DNA of 64,000 nucleotides from Paenibacillus sedimenti (GTDB taxonomy: Bacteria; Bacillota; Bacilli; Paenibacillales; NBRC-103111): assembly GCF_014534655.1 (NCBI RefSeq), contig NZ_JACVVD010000004.1, forward strand, positions 310,001 through 374,000, written 5' to 3'. The notes below the pieces were generated by a model that was given only the letters and a program-made list of their open reading frames with translations, did no database searches and was not told the DNA's origin. Shown in pieces: positions 8,582-16,619 of the stretch; positions within the stretch are counted from its first letter, which is position 1, and each line of letters opens with the position of its first letter. The translations under genes were made by a program, and so were the position numbers.

Positions 8582-9331
8582 ATGAGCCCTTTTTTTTCCC
8601 CGACACGTAAAAAGGTCATCTTTTTCGATATGAATAATACGATCCTGGATCGCAGGCAGTGCTTTGATTCGGCTTTTCTTGAAGTGATGAACGACTATAC
8701 AGCCCGGTGGGATCCTGAGGATCAGAATTGGTCGTCACAAGATGCTCTGCAAAGCTACAAGCTGGAATGGGGCCGGCACCGGAAGGCGCCCGTCCGGAGT
8801 CCCATATCGCCCGACGAGCTTCGGCATATATGCTTGCGCAAAGCGTTGCAGCCGTTCCCGGTCAACGTCAATCCGGCATTTACACGGTCTTTTTTCGAAC
8901 AGGTCGAGGAGCAAGAAGATAACTTCGTCGCTCTCTTCCCGGGCGTTGAAGACACGCTGGAGGCTTTATCGAAAAACTACAAGCTTGCAATTATCAGTAA
9001 CGGCAACAGGAGGCGGCTGCAAAGCAATCTGCAGAAACTTAAACTGACGGCCTGGATCGAGCAGGATCGGCTATTTAGTTCGGAGAAGGATGGGCCGCGT
9101 AAACCGCATCCTGCAATCTTTGAGGCGGCCATGAAGACGATGAGCACAATTGCAAGCCATAGCGTCATGGTCGGTAATTCGTGGCGCAACGACATCGTAG
9201 GTGCGACCTCGTGCGGAATGGATGCCATATGGATTCATCCGGGGAATATCAAGAAAATATCGGAACGCCGAATCGGCAAACAGAAAGTCGTGATCGTTCG
9301 TTCTTTTAAGCAGCTTCAGTACACGTTCTAG
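8582..9331 (+). CDS. HAD superfamily hydrolase with variant motif I
   Basis: 249 residues. HAD motifs in order: I FFDMNNTILD (residues 14-23), cap domain, II IISNGN (about 139), III KPHPAIFEAA (lysine about 175) and IV VGNSWRNDIVGA. In motif I the second aspartate of the usual DxDxT is asparagine (D-M-N-N-T); that residue is the general acid/base in phosphatases, so activity or substrate class may differ. Class is closest to the haloacid dehalogenase/phosphoglycolate phosphatase subfamily I. AGAAGGAGG stands 7 bases before the ATG. Divergent from polA; ended by a hairpin at 9335. Substrate unknown. Confidence 0.85.
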   Translation: MSPFFSPTRKKVIFFDMNNTILDRRQCFDSAFLEVMNDYTARWDPEDQNWSSQDALQSYKLEWGRHRKAPVRSPISPDELRHICLRKALQPFPVNVNPAFTRSFFEQVEEQEDNFVALFPGVEDTLEALSKNYKLAIISNGNRRRLQSNLQKLKLTAWIEQDRLFSSEKDGPRKPHPAIFEAAMKTMSTIASHSVMVGNSWRNDIVGATSCGMDAIWIHPGNIKKISERRIGKQKVVIVRSFKQLQYTF

Positions 9332-9334
9332 TTC

Positions 9335-9396
9335 AAGGCCCTTAACATATGTTTTGGAAGTAATAAATACTTCCCTGATGGGCCTTCGCTTTCTTT
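9335..9396 (+). terminator. Terminator of the HAD gene
   Basis: AAGGCCC (9335-9341) pairs with GGGCCTT (9380-9386), with an inner stem GGAAGTA/TACTTCC, followed by a T-rich tail (CGCTTTCTTTTT). It overlaps the end of the opposite-strand EAL gene. Confidence 0.65.
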
Positions 9397-11084
9397 TTCA
9401 ACAGCGCAGCACACTGCGAAATTTGTTCCAGCGAAATGGGCGTATCACAACTGCAGACGACAAGCGAGAGCGAAAGCGTTACGCCCTCACTCTTTACCGG
9501 GTTACCGGCCCGATCTCGGACATAATCCCACTCTTCACCCTCATAAAACAACTGTACGCCCTGATCAAACCGGCGAATCATTTCCTGGCATAGCAGTTCC
9601 GGAAAGCTGGTGGCTGAAATCGCAATAAAATCGTCGCCTCCAACATGCCCGACAAAATCATGCGGTGTCCCGCATACTGCGATTGCCTGCTGCATAATAT
9701 CCGCTGTGTACTGAATCAATTGGTCCCCTCTTTGAAAGCCGAAACGGTCATTGAACCACTTGAAATAATCCAGATCCGCATAAACGACATGAAACGGTTT
9801 GTTTTCTAATATTCGCTTGTTTAGCTCCCTGTTGATTTGCAGATTGCCAGGCAGCCCGGTTAGCGGATTGGCGACTCGAGCCGACTCCATCCGCACATTC
9901 GTAATGCTCTCTAGAATCGCTCTGATGGAAGCTGATCCCACCAATTTCCCCTTACTTGTAATAATGACCAGATCATACAAGCGTTGAATCGAACGGGAAG
10001 TTGCCATTTGTGACACCTGCTCCACAGCCATATACTCATCTACAATTAGGGGGGCATCGTCCATGATACTATCAATCGTGCGATTCCAGAATAAGGAGAA
10101 CGCGTACTGCCCGGTCAACTGCTGAAAAAAACGGTCCCTCATCATAAGTCCAACCGGACTGTCCTCGCTCACGATCACGGCACCGACGGCCTCCTGATTT
10201 TTTTTCAAATAATCAGCCACTTCGGAGATAACCGTTTTCTTGTCAAATACCTTCACGGGGGTCGCCAAATCCCCGATCGTCCAGGTCATCCCGCTTCCCT
10301 CGACTTTGCGATGCTGCCAAATCAGCGTGCGGTGGCTTTCCTCAACTTGAACCGGACGCTCAGAAGGTCTTCCAATCAAATAACCTTGCGCATAGTGAAC
10401 CCCAAGGCGTGTTAATTTAATCAATTCGTCCGCATGCTCGATCCCTTCTGCAATGAGTGAGATGTTCAGTTTCTGCGCAAAAGTCACGAAGGTTTCCACG
10501 ATGTACTCTTTGACTTTATTCGTATGTATGCTTTCGATCAGTGAACGATCGATTTTTATAAAATCCGGCTGCAGCTCGGCAATCGCTTGAAGGGAAGAGT
10601 AACCGGCTCCCGCATCATCAATCGCAATCCGGTAGCCTTGTTTCCGGTAGTGCTCCAGTATTTTTTTTGCCAGGGAAAAATCCTCAATAGAGCTTCTCTC
10701 GGTAATTTCGAACACGACATTGCTGGGGCGGAGTCCGTACTGGTGCAAAACCTCCAGCGTTTTACCGGGAACAAACTGCGGATCATATAACACTTGTGAT
10801 GAAATATTGATGAAGAGTAGCTGCTGATGATGTTCAAGAATTGAACCTTGAATGGCTTTTTCACGTGCAAGCTTCTCCAGTATGTATAACTCCCCTTGCT
10901 TTTCAGCGAACTCAAACATCTCCAGCGGAGAGTGAAAGATGCTCCCTTTCGGACCGCGCGCTAAAGCTTCGTACCCGAATACACTCCCATCTTGTAAAGA
11001 AACGATAGGTTGATAGACCGAATATATCGACTGCTGTTTAATGATTTCCTGAAACTGCGATAAAGAATCTGACTGAACGCTCAT
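9342..11084 (-). CDS. EAL-(CBS-like)-GGDEF cyclic-di-GMP signalling protein
   Basis: 580 residues. The N-terminal EAL domain (about 15-245) keeps the motifs of active phosphodiesterases: YEALARG, FINISS, FEITER, IDDAGAGYSSL, FIKIDRSLI, AEGIEH and QGYLIGRP. The middle (about 265-400) looks like a pair of CBS-type modules. The C-terminal GGDEF domain (about 410-570) has YADLDYFKWFNDRFGFQRGD and the signature GGDDF instead of GGDEF or GGEEF, so cyclase activity is less certain. Likely a c-di-GMP hydrolase with a regulatory second half, affecting motility or biofilm. AAGGGATG precedes the ATG at 11084 by a good distance, which I prefer to the ATG three codons upstream that overlaps it. Confidence 0.88.
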   Translation of the reverse strand: MSVQSDSLSQFQEIIKQQSIYSVYQPIVSLQDGSVFGYEALARGPKGSIFHSPLEMFEFAEKQGELYILEKLAREKAIQGSILEHHQQLLFINISSQVLYDPQFVPGKTLEVLHQYGLRPSNVVFEITERSSIEDFSLAKKILEHYRKQGYRIAIDDAGAGYSSLQAIAELQPDFIKIDRSLIESIHTNKVKEYIVETFVTFAQKLNISLIAEGIEHADELIKLTRLGVHYAQGYLIGRPSERPVQVEESHRTLIWQHRKVEGSGMTWTIGDLATPVKVFDKKTVISEVADYLKKNQEAVGAVIVSEDSPVGLMMRDRFFQQLTGQYAFSLFWNRTIDSIMDDAPLIVDEYMAVEQVSQMATSRSIQRLYDLVIITSKGKLVGSASIRAILESITNVRMESARVANPLTGLPGNLQINRELNKRILENKPFHVVYADLDYFKWFNDRFGFQRGDQLIQYTADIMQQAIAVCGTPHDFVGHVGGDDFIAISATSFPELLCQEMIRRFDQGVQLFYEGEEWDYVRDRAGNPVKSEGVTLSLSLVVCSCDTPISLEQISQCAALLKKKAKAHQGSIYYFQNIC

Positions 11085-11105
11085 AGCTATCATCCCTTAT
11101 AGGAA

Positions 11106-11270
11106 GTTAATAAAGCCCACTTCGAAAACGAAGTATCTCCAGAAGTCAATCGGCATCGAATCTTGAACGAAACCGGGAAGTCCGGTACTCACGTAGCAAA
11201 TCACTACGCTCCGTTCCTCCTTCTCCGTTTTCGTTCAACCTTCTCGGTTTTGAAAGCGGACTTTTTTAAC
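11106..11270 (-). repeat. Non-coding terminal-inverted-repeat element, copy 2 (MITE-like)
   Basis: 165 bases, inverted relative to copy 1 at 5577-5786. Ends: GTTAATAAAGCCCACTTCGA on the left; from the other strand the right end reads GTTAAAAAAGTCCGCTTTCA, about 75% alike over 28 bases. The 22-base block identical to copy 1 is at 11148-11169. It lies 22 bases upstream of the EAL-GGDEF start, so it occupies that gene's promoter or leader. No protein coding is supported. Confidence 0.75.
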
Positions 11271-11464
11271 TTTCATCTTATTATTTTCATAAAAATACTT
11301 GTCCTTATATCTTACCAAACCAAATAACAAGCTTTATTAACTTTATGTAAAATGAATGTAAAGAGTTGCCAAGAAAAAGAGGGAATTCGCTCTTTCTCCC
11401 GAAAAAGAAAACGAGGGATTGTTAGGTGTGTACGTGCTAAGGAAAAGCACAGAAAGGATATGAA

Positions 11465-13036
11465 ATGGAACAACAAGTAAAAATCTTGGCGGTAGATGAC
11501 CGTTATGAAAACTTGCTGGCTCTGAATAGCATATTGGCATCATCTCAATACGATATTGTCTCGCTTCAATCGGGAGAAGAAGTTCTCAAATACTTACTAA
11601 AAGAATCGCCGGATCCTATCGCCGTCATCTTGATGGACGTGCAAATGCCCGGATTAAACGGTTACGATACGGTCGAACTGATCAAGCAGAGGAAGTCCTG
11701 TCAAGACATTCCGATCATCTTCCTTACCGCACTCAGTATGTCGATCGAGCATGTATTGAAAGGCTATCACGTAGGTTCCATCGACTATTTATTTAAGCCT
11801 ATACACCCTGATTTACTCAAAATGAAGGTGGACGCATTCGTCAAACTGCACCGTTATCATCAAAAAATCAAGGTGCAAAGCGAGCTTCTGCAAATGCGAA
11901 CGCTTGAACTGGAAGAATCGAATCGAAGATTAGCCCAGGCGGAAACCAAGTTAAAAGAACAGAATCTCCTCCTGGAGCAATGGGTCGAAGAGCGAACCTC
12001 CGAATTGGTTGACGCCCATGAAAAGCTGATGAAATCCCAGGAGCATTTCAAGAAAATGTTCATCTCTTCCCCCTGCCTTATGGCGATTCGCCGATTATCG
12101 GACTATATCTATATAGAAGTCAATGAAAGCTGGAAACATTACACCGGTTACGGAGATGAAATCATTGGCACTGCAGCAAATTTTATAAGACCGGAGCTCG
12201 GCGAAGTTGTGCCGATCAATCAAGTCATACACAATTACAAGGTGAAATACGAAACCAAATCCAAAGAAATCCGCACAGCATTGCTATCGACTGAAATTAT
12301 TGATATCGAAGATGAGAAATGCTTGCTTCAAGTCGCCATAGATATTACGGAGAATTTGAGATATGAAACGGAGATGGCGCGTCTTGCCCAGTTGAATCTA
12401 GTCGGTGAGATGGCCGCGGGCATCGCGCATGAGATTCGCAACCCGATGACAACAATTCGAGGATTTCTTCAATTATTTCGTGACAGTAAACGCAAAATGG
12501 AGAAAGAATATATCCACATCATGCTCGAAGAACTCGATCGTGCCAACAACATCATTACCGAGTACTTATCTTTGGCCAAAAACAAACGGACGCATCAACA
12601 AATGGAACACCTGAACCGCATTATTGAAACGCTTCAGCCATTAATTCAAGCAGAAGCCGTAATGTCGGGCAAGCATGTCCAGTTCCGTCTGGACGATTGC
12701 CCCGAATTAAGTCTGGACGATAAAGAGATCCGCCAATTAATTTTGAATATGTGCATGAATGGACTGGAGGCTATGGAAGCTGGAAGTACGCTGACAGTGG
12801 AAACGTGTAAAGAGGCTAAGCACGTGGTACTTAAAATCTCCGACGAAGGAACAGGCATTCATGAAGAACATCTTGAGAAGCTGGGTAGACCTTTCTTTAC
12901 GACCAAAGATCATGGTACCGGATTAGGCCTCGCAATCTGCTACAGTATCGCTGCGAGACATCATGCGCCTATTGAAGTACAATCCAGCAGTAAGGGAACG
13001 ACCTTTCTGATTCGCTTTGCTATCCGGTCAGAATGA
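11465..13036 (+). CDS. Hybrid REC-PAS-histidine kinase
   Basis: 523 residues. Receiver domain at 1-125 with acidic pair D11/D12, phospho-acceptor D58 (LMDVQMPG) and K111 (FKP). A coiled-coil linker (about 135-195, Glu/Leu-rich) leads to a PAS-like domain (about 197-305). HisKA has GEMAAGIAHEIRNPM with H322, and HATPase_c has NMCMNGLEAM, GTGIHEE and HGTGLGLA. There is no membrane segment, so this is a cytosolic kinase whose own receiver at the N-terminus probably gates it, the layout of two-component relay sensors tied to KinB/Spo0F-like or c-di-GMP outputs. Divergent from the EAL-GGDEF gene with the repeat element between. A strong hairpin follows. Partner unknown. Confidence 0.88.
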   Translation: MEQQVKILAVDDRYENLLALNSILASSQYDIVSLQSGEEVLKYLLKESPDPIAVILMDVQMPGLNGYDTVELIKQRKSCQDIPIIFLTALSMSIEHVLKGYHVGSIDYLFKPIHPDLLKMKVDAFVKLHRYHQKIKVQSELLQMRTLELEESNRRLAQAETKLKEQNLLLEQWVEERTSELVDAHEKLMKSQEHFKKMFISSPCLMAIRRLSDYIYIEVNESWKHYTGYGDEIIGTAANFIRPELGEVVPINQVIHNYKVKYETKSKEIRTALLSTEIIDIEDEKCLLQVAIDITENLRYETEMARLAQLNLVGEMAAGIAHEIRNPMTTIRGFLQLFRDSKRKMEKEYIHIMLEELDRANNIITEYLSLAKNKRTHQQMEHLNRIIETLQPLIQAEAVMSGKHVQFRLDDCPELSLDDKEIRQLILNMCMNGLEAMEAGSTLTVETCKEAKHVVLKISDEGTGIHEEHLEKLGRPFFTTKDHGTGLGLAICYSIAARHHAPIEVQSSSKGTTFLIRFAIRSE

Positions 13037-13058
13037 ATGTGACCAGCAGAACGAATTT

Positions 13059-13103
13059 AGGGGCTATCCTAATGTCATCTGAAGACATCAGGATAGCCCC
13101 TTA
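13059..13103. terminator. Strong hairpin between the kinase gene and phoU
   Basis: AGGGGCTATCCT (13059-13070) pairs exactly with AGGATAGCCCCT (13091-13102), with an inner ATGTC/GACAT stem. The T tract is poor on both sides, but its place between two convergent genes and its length argue for termination in both directions. Confidence 0.65.
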
Positions 13104-13113
13104 GCAGTTAAGC

Positions 13114-13773
13114 CTATATGTTTAAGTCTTTTCTCTTACCCGTTACCATATAAATAACGCCTTCGCCGATATTGGTCGCATGATCGGCAACACGCTCCAA
13201 ATTATGCGCGACCAACAGCAGGTGGGTCAATTGACGGTTCCGGTTGTAATCCTCGCTCATCAGGCTTATTAGTTCCTGCATCACAATGCTGTACAGTTTG
13301 TCGACGCGGTCGTCTCTCTCGGCAAGCGCTGACGCGCGGTGCACATCACGCTCTGTATAAGAGTCGAGGCTTTGTTGCAGCATCTCAATTGCGATTTCAG
13401 CCATTTGCGGAATAATTTCAAGCGGCTTCACCAATTCCTCACCCGCTAAACGAATCGTGATTTTGGCAATATCAACGGCGTGATCCGCAATACGCTCCAG
13501 GTCCGTTGCAATTTTGAGCGCGGTGCTGATAATGCGCAAGTCACTTGCCATCGGCTGCTGCAGTGCTATCAAACACAGTGACAACTCATCGATACGCGTC
13601 AAATAATCGTCGATCAGATCGTCGTTCTTGATAACCTGATCTGCCGCCTTCTCATCTAACTTGGCCAAAGATTCTACAGCTGAACGAACCAAATTTTGCG
13701 CACTGTCTCCCATGTCAAGCAGTTCTTTTTGCAATAAAACCAGCGATTGATGAAACCCCGGTCTTGCGTCCAT
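13114..13773 (-). CDS. phoU: PhoU-family phosphate signalling protein, copy 1 (distal)
   Basis: 219 residues, all helical, with the two PhoU three-helix repeats. Signatures: FHQSLVLLQKELLDMG at the N-terminus, then DLRIISTALKIATDLERIADHAVDIA (first metal-cluster motif, about residues 77-102), and LERVADHATNIGEGVIYM (second, about 190-207). PhoU links the PstSCAB transporter to PhoR and damps Pho signalling. I use the ATG at 13773 because AAGGGGTG lies 6 bases upstream. It is very like the second phoU at 14276 (both end in VTGKR.DLN). A small convergent gene with terminator lies between the copies, so this one may have a separate promoter. Confidence 0.93.
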   Translation of the reverse strand: MDARPGFHQSLVLLQKELLDMGDSAQNLVRSAVESLAKLDEKAADQVIKNDDLIDDYLTRIDELSLCLIALQQPMASDLRIISTALKIATDLERIADHAVDIAKITIRLAGEELVKPLEIIPQMAEIAIEMLQQSLDSYTERDVHRASALAERDDRVDKLYSIVMQELISLMSEDYNRNRQLTHLLLVAHNLERVADHATNIGEGVIYMVTGKRKDLNI

Positions 13774-13961
13774 TTGCTTCACCCCTTCCTGCTAAGTTAA
13801 CCGAATCTTCCTGTGATATAGTCTAATCCACTTTAATTTTATGCGTATCGTCTATGTTTATTTCCCCCCGTTTTTAAACATTTTATTTACTTTGTGATAA
13901 TACTCCAATTACATATGCACCGTACAATAAAGTTATCTTAAAGTGGCGGAGGCATCCAAAT

Positions 13962-14150
13962 ATGACAGTTAAATTAATACTTTCATTTGTCTGTTTATTA
14001 TCCTTATCTGCTTTAGGTATCGGTACAACAGAGAGTCAAATTGTGCGTTCGTACTCACCAGAACATTATGACTCCATAGAACAATTTGAATATGAATTTG
14101 AGTGGTTAAACGGCAAGATCGAAGCCAATCCCTACGGCACAACTAAATAA
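13962..14150 (+). CDS. Small secreted or membrane-anchored protein, unknown
   Basis: 62 residues. Residues 3-21 are hydrophobic (LILSFVCLLSLSALGIGTT) and look like a signal peptide or single membrane anchor; the rest is acidic and tyrosine/glutamate-rich and ends NPYGTTK. GGCGGAGGC precedes the ATG by about 8 bases, and a hairpin follows, so expression is plausible. It is read convergently to the proximal phoU and divergently from the distal one, between the two copies. I do not recognise the family. It could be a sporulation or phosphate-related small protein, but only its position says so. Confidence 0.55.
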   Translation: MTVKLILSFVCLLSLSALGIGTTESQIVRSYSPEHYDSIEQFEYEFEWLNGKIEANPYGTTK

Positions 14151-14189
14151 TCCATTTAGTGATGCCTTCGGGCTTGTCTCATAGGAACA

Positions 14190-14260
14190 TAAAAAAGGAA
14201 GCTGCTGAATTCAATCAGACCCCTATTAGGTCAGCATTTGAATATCAGAGCTTCCTTTTC
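14190..14260. terminator. Bidirectional terminator between the small ORF and phoU copy 2
   Basis: AAAAGGAAGCT pairs with AGCTTCCTTTT, with a further AATTCAA/TTTGAAT pairing inside; A-rich on the left and T-rich on the right. It ends the + strand small gene and the - strand pst-phoU transcript. Confidence 0.75.
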
Positions 14261-14275
14261 ACTTGTTATCAGGAC

Positions 14276-14935
14276 TTATACATTTAAATCATTGCGTTTC
14301 CCAGTAACCATATATATGACGCCCTCACCGATATTCGTGCAGTGGTCGCCTACGCGTTCCAAGTACAGTGCTGCAAGCATCAGTTGTGACAGCTGCCGGT
14401 TTTTTACGAAATCTGCACCCATTAATCGGGTTAGTTCGTCAACAATGCTGCTATACAGTTTATCAACTTCATCATCCTGCTCAGCCAATGCCGCTGCGCG
14501 GTGGATGTCGCGTTCCGTATAGGAAAGAAGGCTTTCTTGAAGCATAATTTTCGTAAGCTCTGCCATCCTAGGAATATCTACGAGCGGCTTTAATAATTCT
14601 TCACCGTTCATACGAATACAAATCTTCGCGATGTCAACCGCATGATCGGCAATTCGCTCCAAGTCCGTGGCAATTTTAAGCGCCATGCTTATGATTCGGA
14701 GATCACCTGCCATTGGCTGCTGAAGGGCAATCAGACGGAGAGAACTCTCTTCGATGCGAATCAGCATGTCATCAACGAGGTCATCCTGCTCAATCGTTTG
14801 TTTCGCCAGCTTTTCATCCATTTTTGCTAATGCTTCAACGGCTTGATGAATCAAATTCTCAACTTGGCTCCCCATACTGAGCAGGTCTTTTTGCAAAGAT
14901 TCTAAGGATTGGTGAAAACTAAATCGGTTGTCCAA
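14276..14935 (-). CDS. phoU: PhoU-family phosphate signalling protein, copy 2 (pst operon)
   Basis: 219 residues with the same two PhoU motifs as copy 1: DLRIISMALKIATDLERIAD (about 77-96) and LERVGDHCTNIGEGVIYM. It starts at a TTG (14935) with AAGGGGAG about 8 bases upstream. It sits 38 bases after pstB and is thus the phoU of the pst operon. Two near neighbours of equal length suggest a tandem duplication, with the copies now diverged across most of the protein. Cells may use them for different partners (PstB, PhoR), but that is inference. Confidence 0.94.
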   Translation of the reverse strand: MDNRFSFHQSLESLQKDLLSMGSQVENLIHQAVEALAKMDEKLAKQTIEQDDLVDDMLIRIEESSLRLIALQQPMAGDLRIISMALKIATDLERIADHAVDIAKICIRMNGEELLKPLVDIPRMAELTKIMLQESLLSYTERDIHRAAALAEQDDEVDKLYSSIVDELTRLMGADFVKNRQLSQLMLAALYLERVGDHCTNIGEGVIYMVTGKRNDLNV

Positions 14936-14973
14936 TATGGAGCTCCCCTTTTCTCGATTCTCGATAGCTTGTT

Positions 14974-15726
14974 TTATCCGAAACGACCTGTAATATAGTC
15001 TTCCGTTCTTTGATCAGAAGGCATAGTGAAAATTTTATCCGTGACATTCGATTCGATGACCTCACCATTTAAGAAAAATGATGTATCGTCCGATATCCGT
15101 GCAGCTTGCTGCATGTTATGGGTGACGATAATAATCGTATATTTATCTTTAAGCTCTCTAATCAGCTCTTCGATCTTTAATGTTGAGATTGGGTCCAAAG
15201 CTGAAGTCGGTTCATCCATTAACAAAATTTGAGGATTAACCGCTAATGCTCGGGCAATACACAGACGCTGTTGTTGACCGCCCGACAAACCGTATGCTGA
15301 CTTTTTCAGGTTATCACTTACTTCCGACCAAAGGGCAGAAGCTTTTAAGCTGCTTTCCACGATATGATCTAATTGAGCTTTGTCCGTAATTCCGTGAATA
15401 CGGGGACCGTAAGCAATGTTATCATAGATGGACTTCGGAAAAGGATTTGGTTGTTGGAATACCATTCCGATATTTTTGCGAAGAAGCTCTACGTTAACAT
15501 CGGGATGATAGATATGCTGGCCGTCAATTTTAACTTCCCCTTCAATCCTGATTCCTTTGATCATATCATTCATCCGGTTTAAGGTACGCAACAAAGTGGA
15601 CTTTCCGCAGCCCGAGGGACCAATAAAAGCTGTAACAGAATTCTTTTTTATTTGCATACCGACATTTTTTAAAGCATGAAATTCTGAATAATATAAATTT
15701 AGATTATTGATGCTAACTATAGACAT
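14974..15726 (-). CDS. pstB: Phosphate ABC transporter ATP-binding protein PstB
   Basis: 250 residues, the usual PstB length. Walker [10 protein letters not shown] (about 36-44), Q-loop FQQPNPFP (a PstB hallmark), signature [15 protein letters not shown] (about 147), Walker [13 protein letters not shown] and switch histidine VTHNM. It powers phosphate import through PstC-PstA on the cytoplasmic face. 23 bases separate it from pstA, and phoU follows. Confidence 0.97.
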   Translation of the reverse strand: MSIVSINNLNLYYSEFHALKNVGMQIKKNSVTAFIGPSGCGKSTLLRTLNRMNDMIKGIRIEGEVKIDGQHIYHPDVNVELLRKNIGMVFQQPNPFPKSIYDNIAYGPRIHGITDKAQLDHIVESSLKASALWSEVSDNLKKSAYGLSGGQQQRLCIARALAVNPQILLMDEPTSALDPISTLKIEELIRELKDKYTIIIVTHNMQQAARISDDTSFFLNGEVIESNVTDKIFTMPSDQRTEDYITGRFG

Positions 15727-15749
15727 AAAGTAATCCCCCTGGTCCTATT

Positions 15750-16619
15750 CTAAAACTTCCGTTGGTACTTGTTCCGTAAATAAATGGCGAAAGCATTCAT
15801 ACTTAGCAGCATGACAAGCAAAACAATTATACCTGCAGCGGCAACATAAGAAAATTCAGCTTGCGGTTGGCTCGCCCAGTTATAAATTTGAATTGGCATA
15901 ACAGTGAAAGTATCCATAGGTGATTTAGGCAAAAATGCTACGTAGGAAACTGCACCAATAACAATAAGAGGGGCTGTTTCACCAATTGCTCTGGATAAGG
16001 ATAAAATAGATCCGGTCATAATTCCTGGAAGTGCGGACGGCAGTACAACGCGAACAATAGTTTGCCACCGGTTAGAGCCAAGTGCGTATGAAGCATTTCT
16101 TAGCGACTGCGGAACGGTTTTAATCGCTTCTTGGGATGACACGATAATAATTGGAAGAACAAGCAATGTCATCGTAAGTGCACCTGACAATATACTCCGT
16201 TCCAATGCGAGTAGCCGTACAAATACAGTTAAACCAAGCAGGCCGTATACAATTGATGGAACACCGGCGAGATTCGCAATATTTGTTTGAATAATTCTGC
16301 TTAATCTTGTGTCTTTAGCATATTCTTCCAAATAAATGGCTGTAGATACACCGATGATAAAAGTCAGTGGAGCCGTAATCAACATCAACCATAAGGTTCC
16401 TACTAAGGCTGCTTTTATGCCAGAATTTTCCGGGATTCGTGAAGAGAAGTTTGTAAGGAAATCCCAGCTTAGCCAACTGCCGCCCTGAACGATCACTTGG
16501 ATTAACAATAAGGCAAGTGCAACTACGCCAAAGCAGGTCGAAGTGTAAAACAACGAGTGGTAAAATTTATTTTTTCTTTTCCGTTTATTGACATGCTGCA
16601 GTTCTGTCGTTGTTGCCAT
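15750..16619 (-). CDS. pstA: Phosphate ABC transporter permease PstA
   Basis: 289 residues with six predicted membrane helices. The permease EAA loop is visible as ASYALGSNRWQTIVRVVLPSA (about 180-200; Gly in the loop), and LSRAIGETAPLIVIG is a PstA/PstC family motif. It forms the phosphate channel with PstC. Its ATG overlaps the pstC TGA stop by one base. Confidence 0.96.
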   Translation of the reverse strand: MATTTELQHVNKRKRKNKFYHSLFYTSTCFGVVALALLLIQVIVQGGSWLSWDFLTNFSSRIPENSGIKAALVGTLWLMLITAPLTFIIGVSTAIYLEEYAKDTRLSRIIQTNIANLAGVPSIVYGLLGLTVFVRLLALERSILSGALTMTLLVLPIIIVSSQEAIKTVPQSLRNASYALGSNRWQTIVRVVLPSALPGIMTGSILSLSRAIGETAPLIVIGAVSYVAFLPKSPMDTFTVMPIQIYNWASQPQAEFSYVAAAGIIVLLVMLLSMNAFAIYLRNKYQRKF

